The notes below the pieces were generated by a model, which saw nothing but the letters and a program-made list of their open reading frames with translations, searched no databases and was not told the origin of the DNA. A stretch of 29,145 nucleotides of DNA from a virus, in IMG/VR virus record IMGVR_UViG_3300023174_000509, positions 1 through 29,145 of that record. One strand, written 5' to 3'. The first letter of the stretch is position 1. Each line of letters opens with the position of its first letter. Positions 21,231 through 27,569 of the stretch are shown one piece after another. The position numbers were made by a program, and so were the translations under genes.

Positions 21231-22531
21231 TGGCTAGAATTAATCCAGACCTACAAATGGTAGATGGCGGAGGAGGAGTTCCTAACGCTCCAACGTTAAC
21301 TCCAGCACAGGCGCAAAGAGCAGTACAGAAATTATCCTCTGGTCAGAGTTTAACCGATGCGGAAAAAGTTTACTTAGGAATTCCAGTTTCAGTATCTACT
21401 ACTGCAACAACAACTACTCCTACAACAACTACTCCCACAACAACAACTCCTACAACAACTACTCCCACAACAACAACTCCTACAACTACTACTCCAACAA
21501 CTACAACACCAACTACAACTACGCCAACAACTGTTGTAACAACAACGCCTACAACTATTGTAAATAATGTAACTGACCCTGCAGTCTTAGCATTGATTCA
21601 ATCTTTGCAGTCACAACTTGCAACCCTAACTAATGCACAAAGAACAGCACAGGACCAGGCTGCACAAGCAGCAACTCTTGCAGCAGCAGAAAAGGCCAAG
21701 CAGGCAGAACAAGAGCGTAAATCAATCGTAGCGGTTCTAACTGACCGATTCCAGAAGTATGGTTTAGGCAGTCTTATCAATAAGATTAAAGACCTGGCAA
21801 TTGATGGTGCAACAGAGTCGACAATTACTCTAGCGCTTCAAGAGTCAGAAGAATACAAGACACGATTCAAGGCTAATGAAACACGTATTGCTAAGGGTCT
21901 TAAAGTTCTTACTCCTGCAGAATATCTTAACAATGAAGATGGATACCGCCAAGTTCTACGTTCATATGGTTTGAAGCAGTTTGATACAGATGCTTACGTC
22001 CAACAATTCATTGCTAATGATATGTCTCCAACAGAGTTTTCTAACCGTGTTGTTACGGCGGTACAGCGTGTGCAAAATGCAGACCCTGCTATTCTACAGC
22101 AACTACGCCAGTACTATGGTGTTGGTCAGCAAGACCTTGTCGCCTATGTGCTTGACCCAGAACAACAGTTCCAGAAGATTGAACGTCAAGTAGCAGCATC
22201 TGAAATTGGTGTAGCAGCAGGACGTCAAGGACTAAAGGCTGGTGTATCAGTTGCAGAACAACTAGCAGCACAAGGTGTTACGCAAGCAGAGGCACAGAAG
22301 GGTTATGCAACTATTGCAGATATCCTTCCAACTGCTGAAAAACTTTCTGATATTTATGGTACAACTCTTGATGCTTATGGTCAGTCAGAAGCTGAACAAG
22401 AAGTATTCAATAGCCTAGCATCAGCACAACGTAAGCGTCAGAAACTTACACAACGTGAAATTGCAGCCTTTAGTGGTGCAGCAGGCACAAACAAAACAAG
22501 TCTTACGACATCAAGCGTAGGACAATTCTAG
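21230..22531 (+). CDS. virion-associated protein with (TTTTP)8 linker, 433 aa
   Basis: Residues 60-99 are eight exact Thr4-Pro pentads (21407-21526) between a short N-terminal domain and a Gln/Ala-rich helical region starting near residue 117. Such Thr/Pro spacers are extended and flexible. The helical C-terminal 300 residues include NEDGYRQVLRSYGLKQFDTD and an acidic/Gln-rich end. The spacer suggests that the N-terminus is anchored while the helical part reaches outward or into the core. Function is unassigned; it belongs with the preceding giant and companion genes. Confidence 0.6.
   Translation: MARINPDLQMVDGGGGVPNAPTLTPAQAQRAVQKLSSGQSLTDAEKVYLGIPVSVSTTATTTTPTTTTPTTTTPTTTTPTTTTPTTTTPTTTTPTTTTPTTVVTTTPTTIVNNVTDPAVLALIQSLQSQLATLTNAQRTAQDQAAQAATLAAAEKAKQAEQERKSIVAVLTDRFQKYGLGSLINKIKDLAIDGATESTITLALQESEEYKTRFKANETRIAKGLKVLTPAEYLNNEDGYRQVLRSYGLKQFDTDAYVQQFIANDMSPTEFSNRVVTAVQRVQNADPAILQQLRQYYGVGQQDLVAYVLDPEQQFQKIERQVAASEIGVAAGRQGLKAGVSVAEQLAAQGVTQAEAQKGYATIADILPTAEKLSDIYGTTLDAYGQSEAEQEVFNSLASAQRKRQKLTQREIAAFSGAAGTNKTSLTTSSVGQF
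21407..21526 (+). repeat. eight 15-bp repeats encoding TTTTP
   Basis: The 15-base unit ACAACAACTACTCCT recurs eight times with synonymous changes only, mostly ACA/ACT and CCT/CCC/CCA. The reading frame is kept, so selection acts on the protein spacer. Copy number could change by slippage in steps of five residues. Confidence 0.85.
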
Positions 22532-22648
22532 AATCCTGAACGGACCTATCGGCCCCGTCAGAGTAATAGACCGATAGTAGGAGCCAGCCAGTTTCCCCGA
22601 ACTGAACTGTGGCCTGCGAACTAACAACGAATAGAAGGGTGGGTTGCT
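22532..22648 (+). promoter_or_regulatory. 117-bp leader before scaffold/capsid genes with inverted repeat
   Basis: This gap holds CTATCGG ... CCGATAG, a seven-base-pair stem with an 18-base loop (about 22547-22578), and then GAAGGGTGGG shortly before the scaffold ATG. I see no -35/-10 pair and no T tail. It may be an mRNA structure controlling scaffold and capsid translation or RNA processing. Confidence 0.45.
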
Positions 22649-23122
22649 ATGAGCAACAACTACTGGGACGACGAAGACGATGACCTAGATACAGAAACAG
22701 AAACACAAATGGATGGAAGTGACTTACTTAAAAAGTTACGTAAAGCCAAGCGTGCAGATGAGAAGCGTATCAAGGAACTTACTGAGCAACTTGAGGGATT
22801 TTCCAAGGCGCAGCGTGAGTCTACCGTTAAGTCAGTACTAGAAAAGAAGGGTGTAAACCAGAAGGCAGCACGTCTAGTCCTTAAAGATTTAGATGGTGAT
22901 TTTTCAGAAGAGGCAGTATCGAACTGGCTAGACGAAAACGCTGACCTATTTGGTATAGAGGTATCACAGAAACCTGACGTACAAAACCTAGCGGCGTTAC
23001 GCCAGCAGGATGTCATGACACAGAATGCCGTTACACCAGACCGAGCACAGGACCTAGAACAGCGCATGGACAATGCAGGTTCTATGGAAGAGCTAATCGC
23101 CCTGATGCAAGGACAACAATAA
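22649..23122 (+). CDS. capsid scaffolding protein
   Basis: The 157-residue protein has the typical scaffold make-up. It has an acidic N-terminus (YWDDEDDDLDTETET), a long charged coiled coil (KRADEKRIKELTEQLEGFSKA), a central domain, and a Gln/Met-rich helical C-terminus (MDNAGSMEELIALMQGQQ) that would contact the capsid protein. It lies directly before the major capsid gene, the classic order. Scaffold guides prohead assembly and is then removed, possibly by the Ntn-type protease at 13848. The identification is by composition and position. Confidence 0.75.
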   Translation: MSNNYWDDEDDDLDTETETQMDGSDLLKKLRKAKRADEKRIKELTEQLEGFSKAQRESTVKSVLEKKGVNQKAARLVLKDLDGDFSEEAVSNWLDENADLFGIEVSQKPDVQNLAALRQQDVMTQNAVTPDRAQDLEQRMDNAGSMEELIALMQGQQ

Positions 23123-23155
23123 TCAATCGTTCATAGTCAAGGAGACTAATCAAAC

Positions 23156-24358
23156 ATGCCAAACGCATATACAGATACCTCGAGCACCTCGCTCGGAGGT
23201 ACAGTAGGTGGCGCTGGTCTCGTACAGAAGGCGTATGACCGCCTTCTAGAGTTCGCTCTCCGCTCAGAACCCCTAATTCGTTCTGTCGCAGATAAGCGCC
23301 CAGCAAAGCAAGCAATCCCAGGTTCAACTGTAGTTCTACAGAAGTACGTTGACCTAGACACAAAGACATCAACACTAACAGAGACAGTTGACCCAGATGC
23401 AGTAGCATTGTCAACACCAACATCTGTTACAGTGACACTTAACGAGTACGGTAACGCTGTACTTGTAACACGTGCGTTGGAACTATTCTCTCTAGCAGAT
23501 GTAGACCCAGCAATCGCTAACATCATCGCTTACAACCTAGCAGATTCTATCGACGTTGTCGCAATGAACACACTACGCTCAGGTTCAAACGTAATCTACG
23601 GTGGAACTCGCACATCAGTTGCAACACTTACAGCAAGTGATACACTTGACTCAGCAGACATCCGCAAGGCTGTTGCTAAGTTGCGTTCTAACAAGGCCAA
23701 GGGCCGTCGCGGAAATGCATATTGGACAGGTATCCACCCACAGGTTTCACACGACCTTCGTGCAGAGACAGGCGACCTAGGATGGCGCTACCCACAATCA
23801 CAGTCTGCAGAGAATGCAAGCAAGGTTTGGGCAGGCGAAATCGGTGAGTACGAAGGTTCATTCTTCGTAGAATCACCACGTCTATACAACGCAAAGACTG
23901 GTGCAGACCAGACAGCACTAGCAACAACAACAGCAACTGTTGCAGGAACATCAGCAGGATTTACAATTGGTGTTGCTTCATCATCTGTTATCGCATCTCG
24001 TGCAGAAGTTGGTGACAAGATTGCAGCAACAGGTATCGCTTCAGGTGCTAAGATTGCTGCTATCGCAACATCAGGTTCAACAACAACTATCACAGTTGAC
24101 ACAGCGAATACAGCTGCAGTTACAGTAGGAGCAACTGTTACAGTAACTCCAGTAACTCGCGTATTCGATACAATCGTTGCAGGTTCACAGGCAATGGCAG
24201 AAGCCGTAGCTGAAGAACCACACGTAGTTATCGGTAACGTAACTGATAAGTTGATGCGCTTCCGCCCAATGGGTTGGTACGGCGTACTTGGCTTCGCAGT
24301 ATACCGTGATGAGGCGCTATACCGCATCTCAACAGGTTCATCAATCGCTGCTAACTAG
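23156..24358 (+). CDS. major capsid protein (N4-gp56 family type) with inserted beta domain
   Basis: The 400-residue protein follows the scaffold and shows the N4-gp56 capsid layout: GLVQKAYDRLLEFALRSEPL, then KRPAKQAIPGSTVVLQKYVD, then LTETVDPDAV and LNEYGNAVLVTRALELFS. The C-terminus ends with MGWYGVLGFAVYRDEALYRI. This is an HK97-fold shell protein. Residues about 247-331 are a Thr/Ala/Val-rich beta segment (for example SSVIASRAEVGDKIAATGIA) that interrupts the core fold and looks like an Ig-like surface insertion. A stable hairpin lies just after the stop codon. The start has AAGGAG upstream. Confidence 0.85.
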   Translation: MPNAYTDTSSTSLGGTVGGAGLVQKAYDRLLEFALRSEPLIRSVADKRPAKQAIPGSTVVLQKYVDLDTKTSTLTETVDPDAVALSTPTSVTVTLNEYGNAVLVTRALELFSLADVDPAIANIIAYNLADSIDVVAMNTLRSGSNVIYGGTRTSVATLTASDTLDSADIRKAVAKLRSNKAKGRRGNAYWTGIHPQVSHDLRAETGDLGWRYPQSQSAENASKVWAGEIGEYEGSFFVESPRLYNAKTGADQTALATTTATVAGTSAGFTIGVASSSVIASRAEVGDKIAATGIASGAKIAAIATSGSTTTITVDTANTAAVTVGATVTVTPVTRVFDTIVAGSQAMAEAVAEEPHVVIGNVTDKLMRFRPMGWYGVLGFAVYRDEALYRISTGSSIAAN

Positions 24359-24374
24359 TAGTTAATTGACTGCT

Positions 24375-24394
24375 GGGCAGGGGCAACCCTGCCT
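24375..24394 (+). other. GNRA-tetraloop hairpin after the capsid gene
   Basis: GGGCAGGG, loop GCAA, CCCTGCCT form seven Watson-Crick pairs plus one G-T pair closed by a GNRA tetraloop. A second small hairpin (GTGG-TGAAT-CCAC) follows, then AAGGAGGAG before the next ATG. No T tail is present. The structure probably protects the capsid mRNA 3' end or partially terminates transcription to set capsid excess. Confidence 0.65.
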
Positions 24395-24421
24395 GGTGGT
24401 GAATCCACTAAAGGAGGAGTC

Positions 24422-24691
24422 ATGACAGAATACATCTTCAAGACACCAACAGTCGATGAAGGTTTCGAAGGAGTTCAACGACTCTTTACGTTTTATAAGT
24501 TAGCACGTGGAATCAGTATCATCAGAGTTAATGGAACTTACCGTCAGGTTCGTTATCCATACGATGGTGACTTAGATAGTTACCAAGAAGTATATCTTGG
24601 CGGTAGCCAGTATACTGTAGATGATGCAACAAAGGCAGCACTTATTGCTGGTGGCGTTGGGGTGACGGAAGCAAACTTTACAGCAATATAG
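24422..24691 (+). CDS. small virion-associated hypothetical protein, 89 aa
   Basis: The product is beta-rich with aromatic residues (FKTPTVDEGFEGVQRLFTFY, VNGTYRQVRYPYDGD) and ends in VGVTEANFTAI. A very strong AAGGAGGAG precedes the ATG, implying high expression. Position after the major capsid gene suggests a head-completion or decoration role. No family is recognised. Confidence 0.6.
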   Translation: MTEYIFKTPTVDEGFEGVQRLFTFYKLARGISIIRVNGTYRQVRYPYDGDLDSYQEVYLGGSQYTVDDATKAALIAGGVGVTEANFTAI

Positions 24692-24698
24692 GGGACAC

Positions 24699-25019
24699 AT
24701 GAATTTACACCGTATACAATCACATCCTGAATTTGTTGAAGGATGTTTTGGTTGCAAGGTAGGTACTCTTGAAATGAATACTGGCGATGCCAATAGTCAG
24801 CGGAATGCTCCTCGTAAGCGTTTTGAAAATGAACTATCTGCATACGCTAATGCGAAGGCACAAGGCATTCAGCCTGGTGGAACTTCGATGGAGAAAATTC
24901 GTGAGGCAGAACGTGCCTCCGAAGTATTGAATAAGCCGTATAACGCTGAATCAATGCCAGATGCAAAACACGTAAACAAATCAACCGCAGCGGTAATGAA
25001 AGAGATAGGACAAGTATGA
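24699..25019 (+). CDS. hypothetical protein with CxxC motif, 106 aa
   Basis: The N-terminus contains HPEFVEGCFGCKVGTLEM, a Cys pair possibly binding metal with nearby His. The rest is charged and helical (RKRFENELSAYANAKAQGI, EKIREAERASEVL). The HPEF-x-GCFGCK phrase looks familiar from other tailed-phage structural clusters, but I cannot name a family. The stop overlaps the next ATG (ATGA), starting the run of tiny basic genes. Confidence 0.6.
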   Translation: MNLHRIQSHPEFVEGCFGCKVGTLEMNTGDANSQRNAPRKRFENELSAYANAKAQGIQPGGTSMEKIREAERASEVLNKPYNAESMPDAKHVNKSTAAVMKEIGQV

Positions 25020-25162
25020 TGATGAAGAACAAGGCTTACAAGATGGGCGAAAAGATAGAATCCAAGTCTGAGAAGATGATGGAAATGAAGATGGGCAAGA
25101 AGAAGATGGCTAAGAAAACAGCCAAGAAGGTTGCCATGAAGAAGATGGGTAAGAAGAAGTAA
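25016..25162 (+). CDS. tiny Lys/Met-rich basic protein, 48 aa
   Basis: Direct translation gives 48 residues starting MMMKNKAYKMGEKIE, then repeats of KKMAKK and MKMGKKK type; about 20 are lysine and 12 methionine. Three consecutive ATGs make the exact start ambiguous. The TAA overlaps the next ATG by one base. It probably binds DNA or acidic surfaces. It is the first of several tandem basic mini-genes. Confidence 0.6.
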   Translation: MMMKNKAYKMGEKIESKSEKMMEMKMGKKKMAKKTAKKVAMKKMGKKK

Positions 25163-25287
25163 TGCCAAAAGTCGGAATGAAAGAATTCCCATACACAGCA
25201 AAAGGTATGGCAATGGCAAAGGCTGAGGCCAAGAAGACTGGCAAGCCAATGAAGAAGGCTGTTAAGAAGAAGGCAAAGAAGAAGTAA
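25162..25287 (+). CDS. tiny Lys-rich basic protein, 41 aa
   Basis: Direct translation gives 41 residues (MPKVGMKEFPYTAKGMAMAK..., ending KKAVKKKAKKK). The C-terminal 17 residues are mostly Lys/Ala, as in histone tails. It overlaps both neighbours by one base (TAATG), so ribosomes can pass directly from gene to gene. Confidence 0.6.
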   Translation: MPKVGMKEFPYTAKGMAMAKAEAKKTGKPMKKAVKKKAKKK

Positions 25288-25511
25288 TGGCCTCTCCAAA
25301 GCCAAAGGCTTCTCCTAGCCCACAGGCTACCAAGAAGTCTCAAATTGTTGTTACAACTGGTCAAGGTTCTACAATTAAGATGGGTGACCTAGGAAATAAA
25401 GCTCCTACACCTAATCCAGTAAAGACTCGTATTGGCACAGTCAGGGAATACACGACTGCTGAATACGAAGCGCTTTTGCGCAAAGTTGTAGCACAGAATA
25501 AAAACCGATGA
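25287..25511 (+). CDS. small basic hypothetical protein, 74 aa
   Basis: A Ser/Pro/Lys-rich start (MASPKPKASPSPQATKKSQ) resembles a histone tail. It is followed by a short beta part (IVVTTGQGSTIKMGDLG) and a C-terminal helix (TTAEYEALLRKVVAQNKNR). It overlaps both neighbours. No family is recognised; a virion DNA-binding role is inferred from the neighbours. Confidence 0.6.
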   Translation: MASPKPKASPSPQATKKSQIVVTTGQGSTIKMGDLGNKAPTPNPVKTRIGTVREYTTAEYEALLRKVVAQNKNR

Positions 25512-25696
25512 AAAAGACAGCAAAGCATCCAGGATTTAAGAAAGCTGCAGCATCTATTGCTAGCAAGCAAGGAATTTCTAGAGAACGTGCCAGTGCAATT
25601 CTTGCTGCTGGCGCACGCAAGGCTGGTAAGGCTGCAGTTAAGGCTAACCCACGCCTAAAGAAGGTATCTGGTGTAGTTAAGAGAAAGAGCAAATAG
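25508..25696 (+). CDS. small basic Ala/Lys-rich protein, 62 aa
   Basis: The product MKKTAKHPGFKKAAASIASK continues with SRERASAILAAGARKAGKAAV and ends KRKSK. An AIASKQGISRERASAILA-type segment resembles an HTH-like helical pair embedded in a histone H1-like Lys/Ala context. The ATG overlaps the upstream TGA. It probably binds DNA in the virion or during packaging. Confidence 0.6.
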   Translation: MKKTAKHPGFKKAAASIASKQGISRERASAILAAGARKAGKAAVKANPRLKKVSGVVKRKSK

Positions 25697-25954
25697 ATGT
25701 CAGACCCAAGACTAAAGCGAGCAGGAGTATCAGGCTTTAACAAGCCTAAGCGTACACCAAATCACCCAAAGAAGTCACACGTTGTTGTGGCAAAAGAAGG
25801 AGACAAGGTTAAGACTATTCGCTTTGGTCAACAGGGCGTTACTGGTGATAGGCAACCTACTGCCCGCCAGAAATCTTTCAAGGCACGTCATGCTAAGAAC
25901 ATTGCCAAGGGCAAGATGTCTGCTGCATACTGGGCGGATAAAGTCAAATGGTAG
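25697..25954 (+). CDS. small basic phage protein, 85 aa
   Basis: The product has KSHVVVAKEGDKVKTIRFGQ, then TARQKSFKARHAKNIAKGK, then SAAYWADKVKW. This three-part pattern (a beta hairpin with K-x-IRFGQ, a basic ARHAKNI helix and a final AAYWADKVKW) is one I recognise as recurring in phage structural clusters, but I cannot name the family. It starts directly after the previous stop. A structural or DNA-binding role is likely. Confidence 0.65.
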   Translation: MSDPRLKRAGVSGFNKPKRTPNHPKKSHVVVAKEGDKVKTIRFGQQGVTGDRQPTARQKSFKARHAKNIAKGKMSAAYWADKVKW

Positions 25955-26136
25955 CAAAGAAGAAGGCTAAGTCAAAAGTTAATGCGGCTGGCAATTATAC
26001 CAAGCCAGCGATGCGTGCTTCTTTGTTTAAGAAGATTAAGGCAGGCTCAAAGGGTGGAGACCCTGGTGAATGGTCTGCTCGTAAGGCTCAGTTGCTTGCA
26101 GTTGAGTACAAGAAAGCAGGAGGCGGTTACAAGTAA
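25948..26136 (+). CDS. small basic phage protein, 62 aa
   Basis: A Lys-rich start (MVAKKKAKSKVNAAGNY) leads into a compact motif: SLFKKIKAGSKGGDPGEWSARKAQLLAVEYK, written here as SLFKKIKAGSKGG and EWSARKAQLLA, then AGGGYK. The motif recurs in aquatic phage and virus small proteins, though I cannot give its family name. It overlaps both neighbours (seven bases and one base). Confidence 0.65.
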   Translation: MVAKKKAKSKVNAAGNYTKPAMRASLFKKIKAGSKGGDPGEWSARKAQLLAVEYKKAGGGYK

Positions 26137-26372
26137 TGGCACTTGCTAAGTCACAGAAGTCCTTAAAGAAGTGGACCAAAGAGGAATGGACAACCTCTGA
26201 TGGCAAACCATCTAAAGGCAAGAAAAGATATTTACCTAAGAAAGCATGGTCTGCGCTGAGCGCTTCTGAAAAGGAAGCAACTAATAAAGTAAAAGCAGCA
26301 GGCAATGCAAAGGGTAAGCAGTTTGTAAAACAACCAAAGTCCATAGCGAAGAAAGCTGCGAGGTTTAGATAA
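26136..26372 (+). CDS. small basic protein, DUF5872-like, 78 aa
   Basis: The product reads SLKKWTKEEWTTSDGKPS, then KRYLPKKAWSALSASEK, then KGKQFVKQPKSIAKKAARFR. This W-x(4)-W / RYLPKKA / KGKQFVKQPK pattern fits what I recall as the DUF5872 family, found in aquatic phages and large DNA viruses. Function is not established; a virion-packaged DNA-binding protein is plausible from its charge. It overlaps both neighbours by one base. Confidence 0.65.
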   Translation: MALAKSQKSLKKWTKEEWTTSDGKPSKGKKRYLPKKAWSALSASEKEATNKVKAAGNAKGKQFVKQPKSIAKKAARFR

Positions 26373-26647
26373 TGGCAACAGGAGAAGCAGGTAGCACATT
26401 TGCTGATGAGTTAAATCGTCTTGCAAACGGTGGAACATATCCAGCACCAACAGCATACAAGTCTGAGCAAGGTGCAGCCAATGCTTACGCATCAACTAGT
26501 GGTTTAGGAATTATTGCTGCACTTAATATTAAGGCTAGCGCAAGTCGTCAGCCTAACGATTACAAGATGATGAACGCTATCTGTAATGAATTGGCAGGTA
26601 CTACTGGACTATCAGCCGTTGTTGCATTAAGGAGCATAAACCTATGA
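26372..26647 (+). CDS. virion-associated hypothetical protein, 91 aa
   Basis: The protein (MATGEAGSTFADELNRLANG, ending SAVVALRSINL) is Ala-rich, near neutral and helical. It has TAYKSEQGAANAYA and a QPNDYKMMNAICNELAG segment. It breaks the run of basic mini-genes and leads into the connector gene, which it overlaps by four bases (ATGA). A small connector or head-tail role is inferred. Confidence 0.6.
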   Translation: MATGEAGSTFADELNRLANGGTYPAPTAYKSEQGAANAYASTSGLGIIAALNIKASASRQPNDYKMMNAICNELAGTTGLSAVVALRSINL

Positions 26648-27561
26648 CAACACTATCACAGATGGTTGATGAAGTTCTTATCAACCTTTCAGGTTATACA
26701 TACCAACAGGACCGCTCTACATATCTACGCACAGCAGTCACAACACTGACATCTCCAAGTACATCACCTACAGTCCTATCTCTAGGCGATACAAGCAACG
26801 TAGGTAAAGGTATCCTTGAAGTTGATGAAGAACTTATGTGGGTTGATTCATTTGACCGTGTTGGTAACACAGCGACTGTATCACCTTATGGTCGTGGATA
26901 TTTAGGCACAGGTGCTGCTACACACGCAGCTGATGCTAAGGTTACTATCTCACCTATCTTCCCACGATATGTAATTAAGAAGGCAATCAACGACACTATC
27001 CGAGCAATGGGTGCAAACCTTATGGCTGTCAAGCAAACTACCTTCACATTCAATGCAGCAGTAAATACATACGAGTTTGAAGATTTAGGTATTGAAAATA
27101 TTCTAACTATGTCATGGCAAGATACAGGTCCTTCTAAGGAATGGATTCGCATCAAGCGTTGGGACTTTGACCCATTTGCAGATGTAACTACTTGGGGCGC
27201 AAACTCTCAGACAGTTACTATCTATGACTACATTACCCCAGGACGTACAGTAAAGGTGATGTATGTTACACCTCCAACTGCATTAGAAAACTCAAACGAT
27301 GTATTCACAACTACTACAGGTTACCCTGAGTCAGCTCGTGATATCGTAATTCTTGGTGCATCATATAGACTATTGGCTTACCTTGACCCAGCACGTGCAG
27401 GTCAAATCAGCCCACAGGCGGACGAAACAGATGGCAAGCGCCCATACGGTGCAAGCGCATCAGCAACAAAGCAACTCTTTGCTCTTTACTCACAACGTTT
27501 GAACGAAGAAGTAGCAACACAACAAAACGCTTATCCGCCACGAATTCATTATACTCGATAG
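26644..27561 (+). CDS. head-tail connector / tail structural protein, 305 aa
   Basis: The N-terminus (MTTLSQMVDEVLINLSGYT) starts like phage head-tail adaptor or tail proteins. A beta-rich segment with EELMWVDSFD and YGRGYLGTGAATHAA follows, resembling the collar/fibre-associated beta domain. A helix FPRYVIKKAINDTIRAMG and a beta part about residues 125-220 (FTFNAAVNTYEF) come next, then a C-terminal helical end. This mixed layout fits a tail-tube/adaptor component linking portal to fibres. A ring-forming connector is my preferred reading; a tail spike base is the alternative. Confidence 0.55.
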   Translation: MTTLSQMVDEVLINLSGYTYQQDRSTYLRTAVTTLTSPSTSPTVLSLGDTSNVGKGILEVDEELMWVDSFDRVGNTATVSPYGRGYLGTGAATHAADAKVTISPIFPRYVIKKAINDTIRAMGANLMAVKQTTFTFNAAVNTYEFEDLGIENILTMSWQDTGPSKEWIRIKRWDFDPFADVTTWGANSQTVTIYDYITPGRTVKVMYVTPPTALENSNDVFTTTTGYPESARDIVILGASYRLLAYLDPARAGQISPQADETDGKRPYGASASATKQLFALYSQRLNEEVATQQNAYPPRIHYTR

Positions 27562-27569
27562 GAATATAA

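Noticed and set aside
23146-24327. Long antisense frames under the capsid gene
   Set aside because: They reflect the codon bias of a highly expressed gene; no start signals and no recognisable products.
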